Positions 1-10,436 of a stretch of 64,000 nt of DNA are shown piece after piece. A program made the position numbers and the translations under genes. Numbering within the stretch: the stretch's first letter is position 1; each line of letters starts with the position of its first letter. The notes beneath the pieces are model-generated. The model did not search any database. It was not told where the DNA came from and was given only the letters and a program-made list of their open reading frames with translations. The DNA comes from Albugo candida. Lineage: Eukaryota > Oomycota > Peronosporomycetes > Albuginales. The DNA is taken from the NCBI GenBank assembly GCA_040437565.1, contig JBDOQK010000017.1, positions 434,001-498,000 on the forward strand, read 5' to 3'.

Positions 1-1089
1 AGCTCGCGAGTACGATACACCGAGAGTCTTTTATGACCAAATACCACACGTTGATGGAAGATAAACAACTACACTCAGCATATTAGTTTGTGCAGTGAAA
101 AGGGAACATGCAAACAAACTCGATCAGTGCTGTAAATAACGTATCCAGTTGGTCGCAAGTCAAGTGACATTCTTGTATTTTGATAAAGACCTTCCACATA
201 CAAATACCAAGATAAACGCCTGCAATACTAACACGATCACAGTGTAACCTTGTTACCGAATCATTCAAATCGTATAATAAACTCTTCAATTCTTTTGCTT
301 GAGAGAGACCAGCGCCAATAACAAGAAGCTATCACAATGTGTTATAATGTGCATCTGATTCCCAAAACGTACATACACCATGGACGATCAAATCGATTCT
401 GTCGGATACACTGGCAAGCTGTTGTTGAGCGAACGTTGGCCGTATTTGTTCCATAATACTTCGATAGAAACTTGATAAACTCCCANNNNNNNNNNNNNNN
501 NNNNNNNNNNNNNNNNNNNNNNNNNNNNNNNNNNNNNNNNNNNNNNNNNNNNNNNNNNNNNNNNNNNNNNNNNNNNNNNNNNNNNTCACAATGTGTTATA
601 ATGTGCATCTGATTCCCAAAACGTACATACACCATGGACGATCAAATCGATTCTGTCGGATACACTGGCAAGCTGTTGTTGAGCGAACGTTGGCCGTATT
701 TGTTCCATAATACTTCGATAGAAACTTGATAAACTCCCATCGTCGTTTATCAAATGAGCCTTTAGGTCGCGTAATGGACTGCTTAGATGCGGATCCAAGT
801 CCAATCCCGCACTTAACCGCACACTCACTGGCTTCATCTCGTTCCGGAGGATATCAAGTGGCGGCCAGATGCCATCTTTACGTAACGCCACACTAACCGG
901 CTCCAATTCGTTTGCTTGCGGCACCCAATGACACATTATAATCGCCGCAAAGAAGAGCAAATCTGTCCACGTGAGAATGCCGACAGTCTGCTGACGTGGG
1001 TGGATCTCCATGCGCGCATGTAGGAGGAAAAGAACACAAACGTATTCGCACGCTAATCGTTCAGAAATCCCAAACATATCTCGTATCAT
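1..1089 (-). CDS. APC5-like protein, 5' part, runs off the left edge
   Basis: Two exons are visible. The first (about 1089 to 377) encodes a hydrophobic N-terminal stretch, LTWTDLLFFAAIIMCHW, followed by helices and a segment reading SLSSFYRSIMEQI. The second (328 to about 85) contains SIAGVYLGICMWKVFI and then DQLDTLFTALIEFV. They join through a 48-bp intron (329-376, GTATGT donor, TAG acceptor) in phase 0, which is good evidence for a working gene. The order of elements resembles the N-terminal part of anaphase-promoting complex subunit 5, a scaffold subunit of the APC/C ubiquitin ligase, where a serine-phe-tyr helix precedes an S-x-x-G-V-[FY]-[IL] segment. This is a judgement by eye. A second short intron probably lies near 38-85, after which the frame stays open to the window edge. 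The gap at 486-585 lies inside exon 1, whose sequence is repeated on both sides. The start may be the Met at 1089 or an internal one near 1011. Confidence 0.45.
329..376 (-). other. 48-bp spliceosomal intron in the APC5-like gene
   Basis: On the minus strand the intron opens GTATGT at 376 and closes GATAG at 329. Removing it joins two open frames in phase 0 and removes an in-frame TGA and TAG. It is typical of the intron sizes seen in the rest of the window. Confidence 0.55.
486..585. other. Assembly gap (100 N) with 153-bp flanking overlap
   Basis: Bases 333-485 on the left recur as 586-738 on the right, apparently identical. The two contig ends overlap and were not merged, so no sequence is missing here. 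Confidence 0.9.
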
Positions 1090-1259
1090 TCTGCATGATA
1101 TTCCCTACCAAAGTGGTTACAGAGGAATTATCAATTGGTGTGTCATACTTGAAAATTACGGTCTTCTATTGCGCTGTAAATGCGTCGAAGATTCTCCAAT
1201 TGGCGACGACAACTACAATCATATCATTTTATCCAATAATTGAGATCGTAAAATGAATG

Positions 1260-3696
1260 TCACCTTTTCAACGATTCATTCGAGTAGTCGCTTATTTCGT
1301 CCAAATCTTTCTGAATTTTTGTATTGTGTTGATTGCCCAAAAACCACCGTGCGACTTGTCCATTCAACGAATAATAACGCTCGATCATATACTGTTGTTT
1401 GATAGGTGGAATTTGGAACAGTAGCTGAGTTTTTAAGAGATTCGGATGCATCAAATAGTGTTCGAGCTTATCATATAACCGATAATGATCAACCAAATCG
1501 TGATAGAGAAGGTTTCTATCAAAAGCATCGACAGCAACGGGAAGACGTGATTCTTTGCAGAGGGAGGTATGTGTATCGTTGACGTTTAAACCATCCAACC
1601 AAAGATCAAATATCGTTTCGTCGATATCAATGGGATCCGTAAGAAATGCGCCAAATACTTGACGCATTTGACACATCAATGTACGTCAAACAAGGATGTG
1701 GCATAAATAACGTTACCCGTTAAGAAACATAACCGTTCTATTTACCACTGACATTGGAGCATGAAGAGATGGATAATAATCGATCGTTTGACGTGGGAGA
1801 AGAGCGAGTTGCTTCACAGGAAGCCTATGCTTTTCTGAAAGGCGCCATTTCCGTTCGCGAGGAAGGGGACGATCACGTGCAATGATGGAATTTGACGCAT
1901 TTTGATGTGAGTTTAGTGTGCCAAAAGTATGTTGGTGGAGGCTTACTGTTAGGCTGGTGTGTTTCATAACCCTCGGAATGCAATAGTGTTTTGATAGAAA
2001 ACAGACGAGCAAAGAATGTTATTGGAAGGGTTTACAGTCAACCGCCTGCTGACTACTGCCACTATCATCCACTAGATGCTAATTAGAAGGTTACATATGT
2101 ATCGTCTTACAGTCTAACTCTTCATCTTGAACCGACGCGAATAAGTTTTTAGTGTACCAACTTGTACCTTCTCGTCGCCACTTCAATACTCGATTGTACA
2201 CTAGTAATATCCTAGACGCACTAGTCAGGATCGAGATACACAAAACAGGAACATTGCTAGTTAACGAATGACACTGTTAACCATGTTCCATGTCATCTAT
2301 CAGCACACCATTTCTAATATATCGTCAAAACGAGTACCAGGAAGGACTCTTTAGCCCACTCAAAGACTGTTGGTCGATTATGAAACATTGAGATCGACTC
2401 AGTGATTCGCTTTCACACTTTGCCATTCAACATCGAATCCCTAGATTTAATACTATCTACAAGTTAACAGATCTAGAATGAATGCTGTTATATGTTGATC
2501 GTGAGTATGTGTGAATGTGCCCATAACCAAGTGTTCTTTGCAACGATGGTCACGTGTCACATACACCATAAAAGTGTTCCATGGTAAGTTTCAATCGAGG
2601 TTGTGGTATCGTCCATCCGTACTTAATATCTGTATCAACCAATGCGAACAAGGAGTCCATGTAAAAGATGGAGAGAAGATGGACGTAATTCACCAATTTT
2701 TGTATCGTTTGGGCCAAATAATTTTGAGCGTATTTCACCAAAAAAGGAGTGCAAGTGCTCGGTTGGAATCACCATTCTTTGCATGCAAAACTGAGTAGAG
2801 GATCGTATCGTACAGTCAATGGAAATTGAGTGTTCGTTGAGGAAAAGCACAAGCATCAAAAATTTGAGTGCCATCACATTCGATAATTCTTCATAGTATT
2901 CCTCACATCCCATCGAGCGCGTGCTCATTTTCCACCGCTTTGGGTGAATGGTGCCTTCAATTTGCATACGTGTTGATGATTGGATGATATCTTCTCGTCG
3001 TGGATGAGGTATTTGAGCACAAGAGATCGAAGCATTGCTGGTAGACGTGTCGTATGTGTNNNNNNNNNNNNNNNNNNNNNNNNNNNNNNNNNNNNNNNNN
3101 NNNNNNNNNNNNNNNNNNNNNNNNNNNNNNNNNNNNNNNNNNNNNNNNNNNNNNNNNNNAGATGGAGAGAAGATGGACGTAATTCACCAATTTTTGTATC
3201 GTTTGGGCCAAATAATTTTGAGCGTATTTCACCAAAAAAGGAGTGCAAGTGCTCGGTTGGAATCACCATTCTTTGCATGCAAAACTGAGTAGAGGATCGT
3301 ATCGTACAGTCAATGGAAATTGAGTGTTCGTTGAGGAAAAGCACAAGCATCAAAAATTTGAGTGCCATCACATTCGATAATTCTTCATAGTATTCCTCAC
3401 ATCCCATCGAGCGCGTGCTCATTTTCCACCGCTTTGGGTGAATGGTGCCTTCAATTTGCATACGTGTTGATGATTGGATGATATCTTCTCGTCGTGGATG
3501 AGGTATTTGAGCACAAGAGATCGAAGCATTGCTGGTAGACGTGTCGTATGTGTTCCACTTTCGCTAGAGGATCATTGTTAAATTTGGTTTGATTTCCGTC
3601 GGCGCTGGGATGCGCGTTTTCCTTTTCAATAGCGCGATTTTGTGCGTCAGTCGAATTGAATTCCGCGCGCGGAATGCGTTTTGAGTCGTTGCGCAT
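1260..3696 (-). CDS. Multi-exon protein, weakly ELYS-like C-terminal exon
   Basis: Minus-strand coding frames run from a Met at 3696 to a stop at 1260, with several introns that I could not all place. The first exon is polar (residues 1-80). A second long frame (about 3461-2925, and its overlap copy down to 2635) reads through MSTRSMGCEEYYEELSNVMA and on to LLHGLLVRIG. The last exon (1679-1260, 139 codons) contains DLVDHYRLYDKLEHYLMHPN followed by a Q-rich helix and GQVARWFLG. This pattern of a helix, then L-x-HP, then a Q-rich helix ending in WFL, resembles the ELYS-like nuclear-pore domain, but the match is weak and the gene may be something else. The region 2666-3059 is repeated at 3160-3553 around an assembly gap and is one locus. 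A diverged, broken copy of part of this gene lies at 6335-7535. Confidence 0.4.
3060..3159. other. Assembly gap (100 N) with 394-bp flanking overlap
   Basis: Bases 2666-3059 recur as 3160-3553. The overlap lies inside the weakly ELYS-like gene and should be collapsed to one copy before gene modelling. Confidence 0.9.
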
Positions 3697-3699
3697 TTC

Positions 3700-6334
3700 C
3701 TTTCGTTGTTGAAGTTTGAACCAAAAGGAAACGAAAGTGATGTCAGAGTGTTTGTCTTAATTTTTAAATTTCGAATAAACTGAAATTGGTTAATATTACA
3801 TATGTAAACATTGAGAGCGCGACATTACCAAATAGACCTAGTCAAATCGAAAGCTTAGCGTATCTCGATGCCTTCTAAGAGCTCATGAATTCGATAATAC
3901 GCGAGAGAGAAGCTCATAGAAACCATTTAATATAATATCTCAAAACGTTGTCACCGTTTTTCTCCATAATCATGTCATGTATCCCATACCGACCTTTGAA
4001 GTTCATGAAGAAAAAGTGTACTCTCTTTCTGTATGCTCGCATTTTGATTGATTCTCAGACTATGCAAAACATGTCTGTGGTCGCGTTTTGAATGCTTTCA
4101 ACAGCCTTCTATGTAAAGAAATACAGCGGTAACACATCCGAACCTAGATCGAGTATTTTTCGGTCTTGTTTAGAGATGCACACTTCTGGCTCAACTCGAC
4201 GTGAAGTTAACTATTGATGTGGCAAAGGGAGTAATATCTCTCGTCTACGGACACAAGTGCTAAATGATCATCAAATAATCCCTTTTGATTAGGAGAGGAG
4301 AAACATAACAATCAGAAGAAGGATTATAAGATTGCGGAATTAGGACCAAAGTCGTTATCGAATATTATCAAGGGTACAAAAGGAAGAAAAAACGAACGAA
4401 TCTCCTATGCTAATTATCTATGCACTACATCTTGTGAGCCGATGTGTGCAAAACGTGAAGGAGACCGCGCTCGAAAAGGTTTTAATAAAAGATGCGTAAT
4501 GCTCAGCAGGTAACAAATTGAATACTGAAATTCATTCAGATCCTTAGTTCGCAAACGCTTTTGCTACTCTAAGGTTACTGCTTTCTTCGACTATACCTTG
4601 ACAGTTTTCCATAACGCGCATTACTAATCGTATAGGCGCACATTAGAAATCGCCTGGCCGGCGCGTCGGTAATCCTGTGCCGTTACCAACATGCGTCGGG
4701 CGATAGGGTAACTTGACAACAATACACCCTTCTTCAACAGTTTTCATTACATACATTGGAAGACAAGTATGATAATAANNNNNNNNNNNNNNNNNNNNNN
4801 NNNNNNNNNNNNNNNNNNNNNNNNNNNNNNNNNNNNNNNNNNNNNNNNNNNNNNNNNNNNNNNNNNNNNNNNNNNNNNCCAGTATTCATTCTTTCTACCA
4901 TCGTCATTTTCCACTGCACAATCACGAATTCGATCCTATCGCAAGTCATTTCTTTATCATTATATATATTTAATTGAGACTTTTCATTAACGAAATACAT
5001 TGTTTTCGACATATTCTTCGGCTCTAAGCACATAACATGCACTTTTGTGACGATTGCGTGAACGTTGACTGTGGGAAATGCCAGTAACAAATCGACAAGT
5101 ATTGTGTAAATTCCGAAGCACGCCGAAATTCGATGACCTACAGCACATACGCGTATTTTTTATATGTCGCACACAAAGCAACGGTTTTCAAGCAGTGTAT
5201 CCGCGCTACATCGCTTGCATGAGAACTGCTCCTTTGACTCGCCATTCCGCACTTTTATCTTAATTTTCCCCAACTAAGACTATCATCTGCATACATCCCT
5301 TCCAGCAATGTTAAAGTCGTACGGCAGCATACCTTCTTCTTGCATTCTGGCTGCGACCCGCCGCATCGCAATTGCACTCGAAAGCGTCAATCAGTCGGAA
5401 ACGGATCCAATTTCGTCTAATTGCCTAACATTCTTCAAGCTCTTACCAGAAAGTATCCATGTTTGCACAATATCGAGCCGGCATCATCGCCATTTCTATC
5501 GGAATTTGTGGTACTGCGCGTTTCCCGCGTGTTGACTACGAAACCAATATTTAAATTTGTAGCAAGAGAATCTCTGTTTCCGTCCGATCTGAGCCATCTG
5601 GCAATTGATTCGCTTCCGTGCGATTTTCCGACGAAACTGAGTTTGCGAAGTAATCAAAGCCATTCGTTTTCGTTTTTGAACAGCTTTGGATCCAAGAAGC
5701 AATTTGGCAGATCGTTTTCGGTCGTACCTAATTCGCAATGAGTTTGCCAAATTGCATCGAGAGTGTGAAAGCGCGATTTGCTGCCGACATTCTAATTCTT
5801 GGACACTGAAAAAATAAAATTTCAGATTTTTTTGGAAACCCATTGGCAGTGGAAATACAATGTCCTTGAATTAATTTCCGCAACAATTCAACACCCATTT
5901 TATCTCGTTGCTAGATAGATCCTTCAGCAAGATTTTCGACGAGCTGTTCGGTTTCTCAAAGTTGTTCTTTTGCGTGGATGGGTGCAAATATGTTGCGCTC
6001 GTCTTTCGATTCCGTGTGTGCAGGGAACCCGATGATTTCTTGAACAAAATAGACACATACTTGAACGTTGTGTACTATTTGAAGCCTGGAAATAGTTGGA
6101 TTGCCAAGATAATCCAATGATTTCATCTATTCAATCGATTCGAGTTAATGAGGGCTTCCAGTAGTTAACGAGACGCACTCCATCGCGGAGATTTTCGCTA
6201 AGTCATTGATAGACGGATCAATCTCATCGAATGCCTTCTCCGTACACCTGAATCCCAACGGCTTCGAATGACGATTAATGTGCCCTTCATTGCTGAGAGA
6301 CAAGTGACAGAACTCGTTGAAGATAGTTAGCATT
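3700..6334. other. Long stretch without a well-supported gene
   Basis: I see no convincing gene here. The most coding-like pieces are a minus-strand frame at 5090-4879 (reading TKVHVMCLEPKNMSKTMYF), a plus-strand frame at about 5880-6120 (reading SKIFDELFGFSKLFFCVDGC) and a minus-strand frame at 6333-6145. Each is under 80 codons, has no recognisable domain and could be an exon of a small gene or a relic. The gap at 4779-4878 truncates the first of them. Confidence 0.4.
4779..4878. other. Assembly gap (100 N), no flanking overlap
   Basis: The two sides of this gap do not repeat each other, unlike most gaps in the window, so real sequence of unknown length is probably missing. Confidence 0.85.
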
Positions 6335-7535
6335 TAACCGATATGATCAGTCAAGTCGTGTTAGAAAATGTTTTTGATAAAAGCATCGCTTGCAACGGGA
6401 AGACGTGATGAAAGGGAGGTATGCGCATCGTTGACATTTAAATCATCCGACCAAAGATCAAATATCGGTTCGTTGATGTGAATGGGATCCGTAAGGATTA
6501 CGTCAAGTATTTGGCGCATTTGACACATCAACTTACTCTAAACAAGGATAAACATATATAACGTAACTGGCCACATGTATGGTGTTAAGAAACATTTAAC
6601 GCGTTCTATTTACAACTGACATTGGAGCATGAAGAGATGGATCATAATCGATTGTTTGAAGAGCGAGTCGCTTGACAGGAAGGCTGTACTTTATTCTCGT
6701 GTGTTTTCATAACCCTGGAAATGTAATAGAGTGTTTCGATAGAGAACAGAGAGCACAGATTAGTATTGGAAGGGTACACAGTCAACCGCCTGCTACTATC
6801 ATCCACTAGATGCTGATTAGAAGGTTGCATATGTATAGTCGTACAGTCTAACTCTTCATCTTGAACTTATACCGACGCGAATACGTTTTTAGTGTACCAA
6901 CTTATACCTTCTCTTCGTCACTTCAATACTCGATTGTACACTATTAGAATCCTGGACGTACTAGTTAGGTTCGAGATTCACAACACGAACATTGTGATTT
7001 ATCAGCACACATTTCGAAATACACAGAGAATCGATCTGATATACAAATGTACGGCTGCAAGAGTTCTGATGGGATGTATATCGTCACAAATAGTACCAGG
7101 AAGGACTCATTAACCGGATCCGAACAATCTGTCGATCAAAAAGACATTGAGGTCGAGTCAGCGATTTGCTTTCACACTTTGCCATTCACGGAAATCCTTA
7201 GCATTCAACATTCTCTATAAGTTGACATTTCGAGAATGAATGCTGTTATATGTTGATCGCGAGTAGTGTGAATGTGCCTATAACCACGTGCTCTGTGCGA
7301 AGATGGTTACAGGGTAAATTTCAATTGATGTTGTGGTGTCGTCCATCCCGTACTTATCACCCTAATGCGGACAATAAGTGCGTGTCAAAGATGGAGAAAA
7401 GATGGACGCAATTCACCAATTTTTGTATCGTCGGGCCAAATAATTTCGAGCGTATCTCACCAAATAGTGCAATAATTCGGTTGAGTCACTGTTCTTTGCA
7501 TACAAAATGGAGCAGCGGATCATAGCGTATAGTCA
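6335..7535 (-). pseudogene. Diverged, broken partial copy of the gene at 1260-3696
   Basis: This stretch aligns along its length with 1475-2819: both contain GGGAAGACGTGAT, CCAAAGATCAAATATCG, CACTATCATCCACTAGATGC (with one small deletion in the copy nearby) and CAATTCACCAATTTTTGTATC, in the same order and orientation. The copy carries many substitutions and several small insertions and deletions, and the conserved reading frames of the parent are interrupted. It starts and ends inside the parent gene, so it lacks both the parental start and stop. It is an old segmental duplication lying about 4.8 kb away in direct orientation, unrelated to the assembly overlaps, which are near-identical. Confidence 0.75.
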
Positions 7536-8979
7536 CAGAAACGTGATGGGAATGTATGAAGTTATGCAAGTCACGTTAATAACGCTCACAACTCGATGTT
7601 AGAAAAACGAAACGATACATTATTAATTGACACAATTATCAATGCACGCGTTCCCTTTCATTAGATGCCTTAAAAAGACTGAAATTGATGATGGTAGATG
7701 GCACCCAAAACTTTGTATATAAATATCCGCTACGCATCATCAGGGAAGCGTAAGAAATGAAAAGCAGTATGAGACAGCATATTTGAATTGTGAATTGCAT
7801 CGTTATTTACGCATCCCTCTTGAATTGTGTTGAGTAAGTACGCATGTTAAACGTCGTATACAAATGTTAAGTGAATAGGGAAGAGTGATCCGATTAAGCT
7901 TGCGTTTGTTATGGTGTGCTTTAATTCAGACATATACCAGTCACTACATCGTTGTTTGAATGACGCGTAGAAGCTCTCGTTTGCGATCAGGGCCGAGCGC
8001 CTTTCGCTGAGTTGCCTCCCTTTAAAATTTCAAGGCATTGGATTTGAGACGTACGGATAACCAAGCAAACCGCAGTGCATGTGAGAAATCAATCGTTCAA
8101 GTGCTTCACCGCAATCTGATTGGAGCTATTATACGGCTTACTATTAAAGTACCGTTTTATGTGTTTTAATTACTTATCCGATACGATTAATCTTATCAGT
8201 AAGGGTCATGATGCACCACTGGTGTCATGTTGTCATTTACGCTTACCAAACCGTAAGTATCCTCAATAGTGATGCGCACAACTGTGAGAAGGAACTGATA
8301 ATTAGAATGTTGCAATGTAAGATACCGTTTCTTGAATCATCCTTGCGAATGTGATTGTGCACCAAAGGCTCAGACACTGTCTCCTGAATATTTACATGTG
8401 AATGTGACGTTCTAAGATTGTGAGGAGTCCCTCAAACTACAAACATCCTCCAATTCCGTTGAAAAGGAAACAATATCGCACCTAATGGGAATTCGGTGAT
8501 CGCCAACTCGAGTACGCATTTTGGACACGTTTTGATATCCACACCTAAACAGCAGCTTCTGTTTGGTCAAATTAGGAAAGTTCAGTTATTAGTTTCATCC
8601 AGCTGTTGTATCTCAATGCTTAAAGGCTGTATGTCCATCGCTGTTCATACTCGTAATCGTAGCGTAGTAGTACATCCACTTAACAACAGTGATGTATAAC
8701 ATCGTCAGTATGTTTTTGACAAATAGAAATCTTTTGCTTCCAAACATAAATACGTATGATTGAACAAAAAAACACACGAACACGCTTTCCAATTGGTTAT
8801 AAGAAACCTATGTATAACCCCACAACCTACCACTCCATTCTTCTCCTCAGATCTGAATCTAATCCCATCCCACGATGATTGGTCATTATCACCACCATAT
8901 TGAATGTAAAAGCGTCGCGCTACCCCTGAATAACCTTTTGCATAACCTTTTGTGTAGAGTGTACACCATAGTTGTCATC
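7536..8979. other. Intergenic stretch, nothing identified
   Basis: This stretch is AT-rich and holds only short frames with no recognisable domain. Its right part must contain the promoter and 5' leader of the gene starting at 8980. I see no RNA gene or repeat in it. Confidence 0.4.
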
Positions 8980-10137
8980 ATGTCTGACGCACGATCCGAC
9001 CCAAACAACAACGACTTTGATTCTTCTCCACCAGCGCGTAAGCACACGTGTGAATCACCACCAAAGTCGCAAGGGAACAAGCGCAGTCGTGTCGCCTTTG
9101 AGATGGCTGATATTATTGAATTTGAACCAACGCTATTCACAACCACTGTCACGTCGGGAGGCATACCGGTACGTGTATCGAATCATTCTCTGAACGTATT
9201 TACAAACAATTTCGAATCAAAGCTTGGAATGTCGTTGAAAGAGCGGNNNNNNNNNNNNNNNNNNNNNNNNNNNNNNNNNNNNNNNNNNNNNNNNNNNNNN
9301 NNNNNNNNNNNNNNNNNNNNNNNNNNNNNNNNNNNNNNNNNNNNNNATTCTTCTCCACCAGCGCGTAAGCACACGTGTGAATCACCACCAAAGTCGCAAG
9401 GGAACAAGCGCAGTCGTGTCGCCTTTGAGATGGCTGATATTATTGAATTTGAACCAACGCTATTCACAACCACTGTCACGTCGGGAGGCATACCGGTACG
9501 TGTATCGAATCATTCTCTGAACGTATTTACAAACAATTTCGAATCAAAGCTTGGAATGTCGTTGAAAGAGCGGTCGCGGGTGCGCCGACGATTGGACTCT
9601 TTCGAAATGGAGCGACAGCAATGGTATGGCTGTATTTTTGTAAATTAATGAAAGCTTATGTTATTATGAAATAGCCGCATTGGCCGTCAGAGTTACATGG
9701 AGGAAGGATATCTGAATCCGTTAGAGAGAGAATGGATATTGTGTCAAGCAGGTTGCCCTGAGCAAACAATCGTTCAGGTGGAAGCGCAGGTGAATGAGAT
9801 CATTGCGCATCGACGCGAGTCGAATGAAGTGGATTTTTCGTACATGGTTGGGCTTGGTGATCTGACAGGTGATGAGGTGGAAGAGCGAGTAGATTGCGAC
9901 GGTGAAAGCGAAGAAGAGGCTGTAGTGAATGATGTGGTGAATGATGGCGATCCCGAGGTCGAGCGATACGATGATTTGAAACGCAATTCAATGAATTGTA
10001 ATGCGGAACCCAATTCCAATACCGATCGAAAACATCGTCCATGTGTTTCGGATAGAGGCAAAGAATCGGTGTATGACCACATGGACACTGCATTCCAACC
10101 ACAGCCGCACGTGTGCAATGATCCAGTCGCCGCATAA
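8980..10137 (+). CDS. Conserved-looking 259-aa acidic protein, function unknown
   Basis: With the overlap copy removed (8980-9019, then 9347-9623) and a 51-bp intron at 9624-9674 (GTATGG donor, AATAG acceptor) spliced, the frame is exactly 259 codons plus stop. The protein starts MSDARSDPNN. A basic segment NKRSRVAFEMADIIEFEP follows, then TSGGIPV and an RRRLDSFEMERQQ helix that continues across the splice into RIGRQSYMEEGYLNPLEREW. The C-terminal third is strongly acidic (about residues 155-200). The RVxF-like start followed by a small SGG motif is weakly reminiscent of the N-terminal region of cysteine/serine-rich nuclear proteins, but there is no Cys-rich region, so I make no functional call. 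An in-frame upstream ATG at 8875 would add a hydrophobic leader and is less likely. Confidence 0.75.
9247..9346. other. Assembly gap (100 N) with 227-bp flanking overlap
   Basis: Bases 9020-9246 recur as 9347-9573. A naive translation across the gap repeats a 75-residue block of the 8980 gene. This is not a real internal repeat. Confidence 0.9.
9624..9674 (+). other. 51-bp intron in the 8980 gene
   Basis: The intron opens GTATGG and closes AAATAG. Splicing joins CAATG to CCGCATT in phase 2 and keeps one frame through to the stop at 10135-10137. Confidence 0.7.
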
Positions 10138-10436
10138 TATCTTTTTCCATACCATGCTATAATATAATATAATCAATAAACGATATCATAGTATACAGGT
10201 AGGAGCCGCTATGGAATAAACGGTCGGCGCTCTTTGCGCTCACAATCCGTCAAAATCAATTCAGTAGTTCCCGTGTCCCACTCATTCTGACATAAAGCGC
10301 GCTTGTATATCACGCCGTCGCTGCATTGTGTCACAATCGACAATCACAATCCAACGACATGAGTGGTTGCTCGATCGCTACCTTCATCTAACATTAATAT
10401 TCCGCAGCAGAAATTTCAAAGCGCAATGTCAAAGCG

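Noticed and set aside
8875-9648. A 75-residue perfect internal repeat in the 8980 protein
   Set aside because: It comes from the contig overlap around the gap at 9247-9346. Collapsing one copy gives an exact open frame that splices correctly.
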